From Ailurus styani (Eukaryota > Chordata > Mammalia > Carnivora > Ailuridae), in the NCBI GenBank assembly GCA_002007465.1, contig LNAC01001856.1, forward strand, positions 1 to 64,000: a DNA stretch of 64,000 nucleotides. The letters run 5' to 3'. The number at the start of each line of letters is the position of its first letter. Within the stretch, counting starts at the first letter, position 1. The translations under genes and the position numbers were made by a program. A model generated the notes under the pieces. It worked only from the letters and a program-made list of their open reading frames with translations, did no database searches and was not told the origin of the DNA. Shown here one piece after another: positions 41,746-52,105 of the stretch.

Positions 41746-44314
41746 TTGTAGTCTTTTAGGCTAGCTTTTAAAACTGATAACAATGTGCTAAAGTGTTACT
41801 CTATAATTGAGTCTTCATCAGTGCTATTTGATATTTATATTTTTCTCAGTTTTTACTTTAAATATTTTGATGTTGTTTCATAGAATAATAAAATTCACTT
41901 TGAATCAGTCTCCTATAAATATAAAATAAGACTTTTGTCTGAATTATTTTCTCTTGATTTAATTTTGTCAACCACTGATATTGTATTTTTTTATGTCATT
42001 ACCTAGAATATACTTATCTATTAATTTTTAATCATTCTACCTCATTTCACTTTTAGTATGTGCCTTATAAGAGTGTGGAGCAATAATATATTTTTCTTAT
42101 CTCAGAACACTTATCTTTCCATAGAGGTTTAATCTATTTACACATATTGTCACAATCAATAAGTTTGGTCTTTGTATTTGACAATCAAAATGATTTCTTT
42201 CATAATATAAAATTTTATTATTTTTAATACTTGGATTTTAAAAGTACTATTTGCTTAGTGTTGATCTTTAAGATATTTCTCATATTCTCTAAAATACGGC
42301 ATAATCAAAAATGATCTTGGTCTCCTTTTCCACACTTGGTTTGGTGTAGTGTTATTTTTGTTAACATTTCTTCTAAAAACTATACAAATAAAAATTTTTT
42401 TACAATATAATACATGAACTCCAGGGAACCACAAATTGGCTTCAAAGGATTTAATCAATCTCTTGAAATTATATGCCAATATTTTATTGTTTATAGGTCT
42501 CTTTTTATAAAGTCATTTTATTAAATCTTGCAAAGTTATCATGATCCTCAAAATGTTAAGATACACTGCTTGAGATATTATGCCAGTGTTTTCTAGCTTT
42601 TTATAGAAAGAAGAATGTTCTTCATATTACTTTTTTGATATTTTGCCTAGTCTGTTTTTATTGTATCCATTTCTTATCTATAATATTTTTAAATTTCCAA
42701 TATAATGTGTTTGCATTTTTTTCTCATTTTAGTGAGTTTTTTGGTCTTTCTTCTTTAATTTCAGTCTGTTCTCTTTCAGTCTTTCTCTGGTATTGTTTCA
42801 CACAAACTCTGTCATTTCTTTTTTTATCTTTGAGGATAATAAACACGTGTATTTTAGAATTTTCATGTGCATCTTATCTTAAAATTATTTTAAGAGGTAT
42901 TTTTTTCTAAGTTGTCATGACAATTTTCCATTTTCTTCTTGCTTCAGAACCTTTTCAGAAGTTCCATGCCAGTTTTACAAATTCATGTTTCATTTAGTAG
43001 ATATTTCCCTAGGCATATTTTCTGGAAGACAGTCCCTTTAACTTCCCTCATTGTTCATTTTGAGTATTGACATCTTTTTCCTTTTAAAACTAGATCTGTA
43101 GTTTAGTTCATACAGCCCCTAGCTTAACTTGTAATATATTTATTTCCTGGAATTCTATTAAAATGAATTTAGATAATATCTAGTTGTAACTCTCAGGCTT
43201 TTTTTTATTAAACTTGGAAATTAGATACAATTTGAAATATTGAACAGTGTGTGTAGGAGTCCACATCCACAATACACACTCTCTCATTGCTATTCTAAAT
43301 TTTATCCTTGTTCATAATATTCCCCCTTAGATGCTGATGCACCAGAACACCACATGCCTTCATCCCTCTCTCCTCCTGCTAAACAACATTCTGATATGGG
43401 CTCTATATAGAAGTAGAAACTAATAAAACAGGGCATAAACAAACTTTAGCACAGATTGGCTTAAAAGAGATGTGTCATACATTTGGAAGATAATCATCTG
43501 TTTTTCTGATCAGTGTAATTCTTCTGTCACAGAATAAGTGAAAATAGTAAGAGTGAGTCAACTCTTTTTGTGAGTGAGTGTGCATGTATGTAATCTTTTC
43601 TGTTCTGTTTCAAATGGTCTAGAGTGAGGTTTTTTGCTTGTTTGTTTATTTGTTTTTTGTTTGTTTGTTTGTTTTTTGTTTTTAGTTCAGGCCCATAAAT
43701 CATACTGTATATAGAAATTATGTCTGGACTGTAACAAATGAGCTTTTATTTCTTCTTATCTTTTTTTCTTCTATTTCTGTTAGAGATGTTTTGATAGTGT
43801 AACTACACATCACTTCCTTGTTGCCATGGTAACATTAAAGTCCCTTCCTGAAATGTCTGAGACTACTATTTCTGCTATACTAATTTCTCATTGTAATTTT
43901 GTATCCTAAACCTCAAATCTTTATATTGGAACCAATTTTATCATTAATTTTGAACTGCAGTTTGTAACTCCTCTTGTTCTTTTTTTTTCTACATTATTGC
44001 AAATCTTAACTCTGAGATGTTTCAAAGTAGTTGTGCTTCCATAACACTTACTTCTTCATACTACTGGAATCCCCAAGACCTTATTTTTAACGACCTGTAG
44101 ATTGAGTTTGTTTATTTATAAATCATTAGCTGACTTGCTGGTTCATATGAAGCACTCCATTTCACCACAAAAAATAAAAATAAAATCTGCAAACCAATCA
44201 TAAAATAGCATCAACAAAACACCAAATTGAGTGATATTAAAATTTTAATAACACTTCAAATAGTATTTGCTTTTTGCCATAATAGAACTTATTTAATCAT
44301 TATGGACTATTTGT
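41746..44314. other. AT-rich DNA, mostly unassigned; (TTTG)n at 43631-43685
   Basis: No gene. Parts of 41760-43150 have the T-rich character of very old L1M antisense sequence, but I cannot align them by eye. 43631-43685 is a (TTTG)n-like simple repeat. Frames at 42255-42910 show no motif. Confidence 0.4.
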
Positions 44315-44453
44315 GAGGTTGATACAATCATTGTCTCATTTAATGCCAAAAGAAAAGTATGAAAAAATTAACTACTTTGCCTCAGTTCATGCAACAAATA
44401 AATGACAGAGCCAAAATTCAAACCTGAGTTGCCTGGCTCTTGAATGTCTGCTT
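44315..44453 (-). mobile_element. MIR
   Basis: Antisense MIR core: 'cattgtctcatttaatgcc', 'tttgcctcagttcatgc', 'aaatgacagagccaaaattc' and 'aaacctgagttgcctggctc' occur in the expected order. A young SINE inserted immediately to its right. Confidence 0.7.
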
Positions 44454-44468
44454 AGAAACAGTAAAGTA

Positions 44469-44664
44469 GGGCGCCTGGGTGGCTCAGTGGGTTAATGCCT
44501 CTGCTTTCGGCTCAGGTCATGATCTCAGGGTCCTGGGATCGAGGCCCGCATCGGGCTCCCTGCTCAGTGGGGAGCCTGCTTCCCCCCCTCTCTCTCTGCC
44601 TGCCTCTCTGCCTCCTCGTGATCTCTCTCCCTCTGTGAAATAAATAAATAAAATCTTAAAAAAA
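44469..44664 (+). mobile_element. CAN-SINE, young
   Basis: Plus-strand SINE of the 'cctcctcgtgatctctctccctctgtgaaa' subtype. Perfect 15-bp target duplication agaaacagtaaagta at 44454-44468 and 44665-44679. It retains the pol III B-box-like 'ggatcgaggcc'. Confidence 0.96.
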
Positions 44665-44964
44665 AGAAACAGTAAAGTATATAGAGTCTCATTATATTTT
44701 ATTTCCTCCCAGGCTTCTGAGACCAACAATCTAAAACTTATAAGATAATTACCTAGATGAAATATGATTTCAGATCTTTATTTTATCCTCTGATGACTTA
44801 TACAAGTAGATTTGTGAAATAATGGTATGTGTATTTGCTTATATGTGGTGGTATGGGGGCAGGGAAAAGCTGACATTGGTTAGGCCTAAATAAATAATAG
44901 TAGTTGACTAACTACTGGAGGTGCATGGTATTCATATAAAATATGTCAATTAACATGATATTAG

Positions 44965-45160
44965 GGCACCTGGGTGGCTCAGTGGGCTAAAGCCTCTGCC
45001 TTCAGCTCAGGTCATTATCTCAGGGTTCTGGGATCGAGCCCCACATCGGGCTCTCTGCTCGGCAGGGAGCCTGCTTCCTCCTCTCTCTGCCTGCCTCTCT
45101 GACTACTTGGAATGTCTCTCTCTCTCTCTCTGTCAAATAAATAAATAAAATCTTAAAAAA
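44965..45160 (+). mobile_element. CAN-SINE
   Basis: Plus-strand SINE with a (TC)n-rich body and tail ending aaaatcttaaaaaa. Perfect 10-bp target duplication atgatattag at 44955-44964 and 45161-45170. Confidence 0.95.
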
Positions 45161-45170
45161 ATGATATTAG

Positions 45171-45730
45171 ACACTTATCTAGAAACTGGAGAGATAATGA
45201 TAAACCAAAATGATCTGTGAAGAAATACATATTAAAAATAATTTTACATATTTCTTAAATTAAGTCCAAGAGTACAAAGTCCTTATAAGAGAAGTATTAG
45301 GTTCAATGGAAGTATATAAAAAGGAGGGTTACCTATTTGGAGGATCAGTAAGATTTCCTTGATAATGAAAAATGAGTAAGAGTTAATCAGGAAAAGGGTG
45401 TAGACATTACAAGTAAAGAGAACAGAACATTTAAAGTCCATGTCACTGTATAAAATCAGGGTGTATTCAAAAGACCATAAAAAGTTTATTATGGCTAGAA
45501 TGGAAAAAACAGGATAGAGGCCTGAAATAAAATTCTCCTGATAGGAATAAGAATGTTCTGGGGCATATATGCCATCTTAAGGAATTTTATTTTATCCAGA
45601 AGTCAGTGAGAAAGATAAGATTGTAGGGAGAGAAATGCCCTTTAGAAAAATGATCCTATGAGAGACTGCAACTGTCACTAGTGAGAAAAAAGACAGAGAA
45701 GTAGCACTGGAACTATTTGGGTACCAGATG
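45171..45730. other. non-repeat DNA, nothing recognised
   Basis: AT-rich, no gene or repeat seen. Confidence 0.5.
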
Positions 45731-45850
45731 AATTTTTAAAAGTTTATACAACCATAGTTTAATTCTAGAGAACACCTATCTATATAGATAGATAGATAGA
45801 TATATCAATATATATATGTATCTATATATACATATCTATATCTATCTATC

Positions 45851-45896
<46 letters not shown>

Positions 45897-45945
45897 ATAG
45901 GTGTTCCCTAGAATTAAACTATGGTTGTATAAACTTTTAAAAATT
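45731..45945. repeat. large inverted repeat around a TATC/TATA microsatellite
   Basis: Arms 45731-45776 and 45900-45945 are reverse complements over 46 bases with a single mismatch (agaacacc against ggaacacc). The 123-base middle is GATA/TATC and TATA repeat, itself largely self-complementary: (gata)n at 45786-45800 on the left, (tatc)n at 45841-45895 on the right. The whole can fold into one long hairpin or cruciform. Confidence 0.93.
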
Positions 45946-47084
45946 TATTTATATTGATCAATATATATATATATTGATGTCAGATAAAGCTATTCTAGTA
46001 AAATTGTGCTTTTACACTTGGATATCAGACAAAGGTGAAAGTATCATATGTAAGTAACAAGCTAATGAGAACTTTCCAAATATGTAAGTAAATATATGTT
46101 ATATTATTATCCATAGTGAAGATATGAAGATAGAAATTTTCAGAACTTCCAAGTGAATATTGGGGATAAGGCAAGTTATGCCTTTATATAACTAATTACA
46201 CATCATTTATTTGGATACAAAGGAGATAAAAGCCCAAATTAAAATGGCTACTCAAAGTTCACTATACCCAGAACATATGTAGACGTTATTGCTAACCTTC
46301 CATGACTTACATTTTGTAATAACTGAACCAAAAAAAATCAGTGCCCTGAAATTATTTTTATGCATCAACAATCCAACTGTATCTCGAGCAGTAAAATCTT
46401 AAAGCTTAAAATGCTGCCTTATAGAGGTCCTCAAGGGACTTCATTACTAGAATGATGCAATCCTTAAGTCAATCCCTTAGGGACTCAGTGATTGGGAAAA
46501 ATACCCAATGAACCCACTGACTCCTAGAGCTGCCATTCATAGACTGACACCATGTAATATTCCAGATACAGAAACTGCCCTGCGACCACAGAAACCTAAT
46601 CACATTACTACTGTAGACTCAGCCAGTTTGAGGACTGAAGTAAGTGGCTGTGTTTAATGTGTAGTAGCTGAACCTTTCAGTTTTCCTTTTGGAAATCTTC
46701 AATAATAATTGTAATGAAACTAACAACCCTACATATAATTTTCTTCTGAGCAAAACTATAGATTTGTGTAAAATTACTCCTAACTTTTAGCTGTATATGA
46801 GACAGAAATATCTGAGTATAATGATTTCTTATTGACATAATGACAACTCTCAGCTAAGCTGTTAAGACTATATATTTCCCAATGGTTTTCACATATACTG
46901 TAAATTGAAATGTACATCATTACAATCTAAGTTTTTCAGCAACAGCAAAGGGAAATAGGTTGTATTTATATTAAAAGTTTGGTATCTTGCAGAGTCTAGA
47001 CTATGTTGAGTATGAGTCTTATTCAAAATATGCATTGCCAATAAAATGATTTGCTGTAGGCAGACACATATATTGAACATTAAA
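45946..47084. other. non-repeat DNA, nothing recognised
   Basis: No gene. A small palindrome atattgatcaatat lies at 45951-45964 next to a (TA)n run. Confidence 0.5.
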
Positions 47085-47100
47085 ATATAGGACATTTTAG

Positions 47101-47292
47101 GGCGCCTGGGTGGCTCAGTGGGTTAAAGCCTCTGCTTTCGGCTCAGGTCATGATCTCAGGGTCCTGGGATCAAGGCCTGCATTGGGCTCCTTGCTCAGCG
47201 GGGAGCCTGCTTCCCCCCCCTCTGCCTGCCTTTCTGCCTCCTTCTGATCTCTCTCCTTCTGTGAAATAAATAAATAAAATCTTTTAAAAAAT
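47101..47292 (+). mobile_element. CAN-SINE, young, upstream of a stacked pair
   Basis: Plus-strand SINE of the 'cctccttctgatctctctccttctgtgaaa' subtype. Perfect 16-bp target duplication atataggacattttag at 47085-47100 and 47293-47308. Confidence 0.96.
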
Positions 47293-47308
47293 ATATAGGA
47301 CATTTTAG

Positions 47309-47502
47309 AGGCACTTGGGTGGCTCAGTCCATTGAACATCACTTGGGTTCAGGTCATGATCTTGAGTCCTGGGATGGAGCCCTGTGTCAGGCTCCATGCT
47401 CAGTGGGGAGTCTGTTTGTTACTCTCCCTCTACCCCTCCCCCAACTCATGCTCTCTCTGTCATTCAAATAAATAATTTAAATATTAAAAAAATAATAAAT
47501 AA
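47309..47502 (+). mobile_element. CAN-SINE, older, downstream of a stacked pair
   Basis: Plus-strand SINE, more diverged (aggcacttgggtggctcag ... taaataatttaaat). Its target duplication atacaggacatttta (47503-47517) matches the copies at 47085 and 47293 with one change, so both SINEs used the same target site. Confidence 0.93.
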
Positions 47503-47517
47503 ATACAGGACATTTTA

Positions 47518-48054
47518 AGTTGCCTGAGCAGTGATTACATTTTTAAATTTTTACTTTTATTTTTTGCACCTAGAATAGGGTCAGACAAATAGAAGGCATT
47601 CAATAAATTTTTGATGGGAGAACGAATGAAGAATTGAATAAAGAAATGAAAGGATGAGTAAACGGGTGAGTGAATGGAATTGCCTAAAATAACTTTCTGC
47701 ATTCTCTATGGTCATTTTTAAATAAAAATGTAAAAAAAAATGTTATTGGAAGTTGTGTGCAAGTCGATTGGCCCAAATAAGCTTTTAACTTTTTTCACTT
47801 TATTACTTCCTAACCTAAGAGATAAAATTGTAGAATAAAATGTTATTGAGGCTTAGGATTTGTTTGGGGCTAAGATAGAACAGAGGAGCAGGGATGTAGT
47901 GATATCTTTTTGCCTTTTGACATTATGTGACCACGACAATATGTGAATTAATTCTGATTTGGGGTACGTCAACTAGAACATGTTTATGAAAATTGGGATT
48001 AAGCGCTAATGCTCTCCCTACCAATAAATCTACTTAGTTGTGTGTGATGACTCA
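47518..48054. other. non-repeat DNA with a possible MIR/L2 tail
   Basis: At 47566-47625 'gcacctagaatagggtcagac' followed by 'ggcattcaataaattttt' resembles the plus-strand 3' tail of MIR or L2. No gene. Confidence 0.4.
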
Positions 48055-48582
48055 ATTTCTTTCATCAGTGTGTTATAGTTTTCAGAGTACAGCTCTTTTG
48101 CCTCTTTGGTTAGGTTTATGCTTAGGTATCTTATGATTTTTGGTGCAATTGTAAATGGGCTTGATTTCTCTTTCTGTTGCTTCGTTATTGGTGTATGGAT
48201 ATACAAGAGATTTCTCTATGTTCTTTTCGTATCCTGCAACTTTACTGAATTACTTTATCAGTTCTAGCAGTTTTTTGATAGAGTCTTTCAGGTTCTCTAT
48301 ATAATATACTATCATGTCATCTGTAAATAATGAATATTTTACGTCTTCTTTGCCAATTGAATGCATTTTATCCCTTTTCCTTGTCTCTATGTTTTGATTA
48401 GGACTTCAGTAGTATGTTAAATAATACTGATGAGAGTAGACATCCCTGTCTTATTTCTGACCCTAGAGTAAAAGGGATGTTTCCCCCTAAACCTACTATG
48501 TTGAGATTTTTTTATGAATGAATATTGTACTTTTTCAAATGCTTTTTCTGCATATATTGGAAGGAAGGATCATATGGATCTT

Positions 48583-48775
48583 TTTTTTAAGATTTTATTT
48601 ATTTATTTGACAGAAAGATCAGATCACAAGTAGGCAGAGAGGCAGACAGAGAGAGAGAGGAGGAAGCAGGCTCCCTGCTGAGCAGAGAGCCCAATGAGGA
48701 GCTCAATCCCAGGACCCTGAGATCATGATCTGAGCCGAAGGCAGAGGCTTAACACACTGAGCCACCCAGGCGCCC
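48583..48775 (-). mobile_element. CAN-SINE, young, in L1 ORF2
   Basis: Minus-strand SINE of the 'aagtaggcag' subtype. Perfect 16-bp target duplication ggatcatatggatctt at 48567-48582 and 48776-48791. Confidence 0.96.
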
Positions 48776-49401
48776 GGATCATATGGATCTTACCCTTACT
48801 TTAAATATTGTGGTGTATCACATGGATCAATTTGCAAATACTGAACCATGCTTGCAACACAGGAATAAATTCCACTTGGATGTGGTGAATGATTTTTTAA
48901 TGTATTGTTGGATTAGGTTTGCTCATACTTTATTGAGATTTTTGCATCAAAGTTCATCAGGGATATTGGCCTCTACTTCTCTTTTTCGTGGAGTCTATGT
49001 CTGGCTTTGGTATCGCATAATGCTGGTTTCATAGAATGAAGTTGGAAGTTTTCCTTCCTTTTCCATTTTTCAGAGCATTTTGATAAGAATGGGTATTAAC
49101 TCTTCTTTAAATTTTTGGTAGAATTCAACTGTGAAACCATCTGGTCCTAGACTTTTATTTGTTAGGAATTTTTAGATTACTGATTCAATTTCTTTATTGG
49201 TTATTGGTCTGTTCAAGTTTTTTATTTTTTTCTGCTTCAGTTTTGGTAGTTGATATGTTTCTAAGATATATCCATTTCTTTCAGTTTGCTCAATTTTTTG
49301 GCATATATTTTTTCATAATATTCTCATAATTGCTTGTATTTCTGCAGTGTTGGTTGTTACTGCTCCTCTCCCATTTGTGATTTTATTTGAGTCCTTTCTC
49401 T

Positions 49402-49596
49402 ATTTTATAAATATTTTTTTTCTTTCAGAGAGAGAGAGAGAAAGAGGGAAAGTGAGCAGGGGGAGGGGCAGAGGGAGAGTAGGAAGCAGATTCCCTGCTG
49501 AGCAGGGAGTCCAATATGGGGCTCGATCTCAGGGCCCTGGGATCATGGCGTGAGCCAAAGGTAGATGCTTAACCTCCTGAGCCACCCAGGTGTCCA
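49402..49596 (-). mobile_element. CAN-SINE in L1 ORF2
   Basis: Minus-strand SINE. Perfect 15-bp target duplication ttgagtcctttctct at 49387-49401 and 49597-49611. The tail has lost its usual aaagattttattt form. Confidence 0.94.
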
Positions 49597-50496
49597 TTGA
49601 GTCCTTTCTCTTTTCTTTTTGTTAAGTCCGACTAGGGGTATAACAATTTTATTAACTTTTTCAAGGAACCAGCTTCTGATTTCATTGATCTGTTCTATTG
49701 ATTTTATTTGTTTGTTTGTTTTAGTTTCTATGTCATTTATTTTTGCCCTAAACTTTATTATTTCTTTCCTTTTTCTGGATTTAAGCTTTATGTATTTTTG
49801 TTTTTCTAGTTCCTTTTGGAGTAAGGTTTAGTTGTATATTTGAGATTTTTCTTGCTTCTTAAGGTAAGACTGTATTGCCATATATTTCCTTCTCAGGACC
49901 ACTTTGCTACATCTCAAAGGTTTGGACTGTTGTGTTTTCATTTTCATTTGTCTCCATGTATTTTTTTAAATTTATTTTTGATTCATTGGTTGACCCATTC
50001 ATTCTTTAGTAGCATGTTTAACCTCCATGTATTTGTGGTCATTCCACATTTTTTCTTGTGGTTGACTTCTAGTTTCACAGTGCTATGTTCAGAGAAGTTG
50101 CATGATATAATTTCAAACTTTTTGAATTTGTTGAGTCTTAATTTGTGATCTAATATGTGATCTATTCTGGAGAATGTTCCTTGTACACTTGAAAAAAATG
50201 TGTATTCTGCTGCTTTAGGATGAAATGTTCTGAATATGTTTGTTAAGTCCATTTGGCCCAGTGTGTCATTCAAACCCATTTTTTCCTTGTTGATTTTCTA
50301 CTTAAATGATCTGTCCATTGATGTAAGTGGGGTGTTAAAGTCCCCTACTATAATTGTATCATTATCAATGAGTTACTTTATGTTTGTTATTAATAGTTTT
50401 ATATATTGTGTGCTCCCATGTGGGGCATAAATATTTACGGTGGTTAGATTATACTGGATTGCTCCCTTTATTATCATATAATGCCTTTTTGTCTTG

Positions 50497-51330
50497 CAGG
50501 ACTGGCTTAGTGGTCAAAAACTCTTTTAGTTTTGTTTATCTGGGAAATTCTTTATCTTACCTTCTATTCTGAATGATAATCTTGCTGGATAGATTATTCT
50601 TGGCTTAAGATTTTTTTTCCCATCCAGCACTTTGAATATATCATGCCACTCTTCTGGCTTGCAAAGTTTCTACTGAAAAATCTCCAGCTATCCTTACGGG
50701 TTTTCCCTTAAGTTCCTTTCTACTTATATCTTGCCACTTTAATTTTTTTTCTTTATTATTATATTTTGCCTGTTTAATTACAATACGTCTTGGTGTGGGT
50801 CTCCTTTTGTTGATTTTGATGGGAATTCACTGTACCTCCTGAGTCAGGATTTCTGTTTCCTTTCCCAGATTAGGTAAGTTTTCAGCCATTCTTCAAATAA
50901 ATTTTCTGCACCCTTTTCTCTTTCTTGTTCTTTGGCTTTCTTATAATGTGAAAGTTATGTTTGATGGAGTCACCGAGTTCCCTATGTTTGTTCTCATTTT
51001 GCATAATTATTTTTTCTCTCTTTCATTTGGCTTGATTACTTTCCATTATTCTGTCTTCTAGGTCACTAATTCATTCCTCTGTTTCTTGCATGCTGCTGTT
51101 CATTCCATCAAGCATGTTTCTCATTTCATGTACTGAGTCTTTATTTCCACTTTGTTTTTTCTTATCTCTGTGTTAAGGATCTCAGTCATGTCATGCACTC
51201 TGTCCTAAATTCCAGTGAGTAACCTCATGATTATTGTTTTAAATTATCTATCAGACATGTTACTTATACCTGTTTTTCTTGGATCTCTGTCCATGGAATT
51301 ATCATATTCATTCATTTGGGATAAATTCCT
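50497..51330 (-). pseudogene. L1 ORF1, degenerate
   Basis: Antisense ORF1: C-terminal end (50500-50620, 'gactggcttagtggtc', 'tggatagattattcttgg'), RRM (50620-50900, 'aggatttctgtttcctttcc') and coiled coil (50900-51330, 'tgtcttctaggtcactaatt'). No frame over about 65 codons survives. Confidence 0.75.
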
Positions 51331-51548
51331 CTGTCTCTGCATACCGTATAAGTTTCTGCCTTCTGTTTGTTAGAAAAGCCAGTTATGTCTCCTGCTCATT
51401 ATTCAGTGTGGCCTCTTTTTTCCATTTTGTTGTGGAGATTGCTCTGTCAGTTTTCAGGTTGATTTCAGGGATTTAAAAGATGATTTGATAGTTATCTAGT
51501 TGTGTTCATGGGACAAGGTGAACTTATGATCCTCCAAATCTGCTGCCA
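51331..51548 (-). mobile_element. short L1 5' UTR
   Basis: On the minus strand the 5'-terminal ~125 bases ('tggcagcagatttggagga', 'aactagataactatcaaatc') pass almost directly to 'gcaggagacataactggc', which in the L1s at 8850 and 22130 lies at the far 3' end of a ~900-base 5' UTR. The middle of the 5' UTR is absent. Confidence 0.7.
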
Positions 51549-51796
51549 TATTAGGAACAACTATTTCATCCAAGTGCTGTTCACACTCTTTTAAATATAT
51601 CTTTGCTTCTTCTCCCATCAAGCAGTAGAGCCTATATCCTCATTCTTTGAGTGTGAGGATGGTTTGTCAGCTGGTTTGGTCAGTAAAACATGTCAGAAGT
51701 GATATTGTGCTAATTTGGAATTTTTCTCTCTCTCTCTCTCTGCTTCTGAACTCTGCTATTTCTATGTGTTCAAACTAGTCTAACTTGCTGAAGTAA
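51549..51796. other. unassigned DNA, repeat-like
   Basis: About 250 bases with 'ctctctctctctctgc' at 51725-51742. The flavour ('gtcagctggtttggtcag', 'gtcagaagtgatattgtgc') suggests an old LTR or DNA transposon, but I cannot name it. Confidence 0.35.
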
Positions 51797-51862
51797 GAAA
51801 GATTATCTATCTATATAGAGAGTGATATATAGAGACAGATATCATTCTCTATATAGATCTAT

Positions 51863-51894
<32 letters not shown>

Positions 51895-52044
51895 ATATAT
51901 ATATATATATAGAGAGATCTCTAGATAGATCTATAGATCTATAGAAGAGTCCTATCTATACAGATATAGATGATATAGATATAGATATAGATATATACAG
52001 ATAGGTCTATATAACGATTAGAGAGAGAGAGATAGCTCTAAATA

Positions 52045-52104
<60 letters not shown>
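51797..52104. repeat. compound GATA/TATC/TA microsatellite
   Basis: TATC, GATA, AG and a long (TA)n (52049-52104) in succession. It contains an 18-bp-arm inverted repeat, 51811-51828 against 51839-51856 with one mismatch. It borders the truncated end of an L1, where microsatellites often grow. Confidence 0.92.

Positions 52105-52105
<1 letters not shown>

Larger units (their letters stand above)
48055..50490 (-). pseudogene. L1 ORF2, degenerate, endonuclease part readable
   Basis: The endonuclease frame 49983-50279 on the minus strand reads DLTNIFRTFHPKAAEYTFFS, then FSRIDHILDHK and IISCNFSEHSTVKLEV. These are the C-terminal half of the AP-like endonuclease; the usual SDH catalytic triplet appears as SEH. 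Reverse transcriptase text (48300-48500) is frame-broken. The N-terminal part of the endonuclease and the inter-ORF spacer are deleted at about 50495, where 'tgcctttttgtcttgcagg' passes directly to ORF1 text. Confidence 0.84.
48055..51548 (-). mobile_element. L1 copy, ORF2 to 5' end, two SINEs nested
   Basis: Minus-strand L1. The left edge is inside ORF2 (post-polymerase). The reverse transcriptase, linker and endonuclease regions (48055-50490) follow, broken by SINEs at 48583 and 49402. There is then an abrupt join into ORF1 C-terminus (~50495), ORF1 to ~51330 and a very short 5' UTR to about 51548 ('ctgctgccatattagg'). No 3' UTR or tail is present. Confidence 0.86.

Noticed and set aside
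44469..44560. SINE heads considered as tRNA genes
   Set aside because: The tRNA-like 5' part lacks a full cloverleaf and CCA-end stem and is always followed by the SINE body and A-rich tail, so these are retroposons.
49983..50279. Endonuclease-like frame considered as a domesticated gene
   Set aside because: It is collinear with flanking degenerate L1 ORF2, has SEH instead of SDH, and is bounded by frameshifts; ordinary decay explains it.
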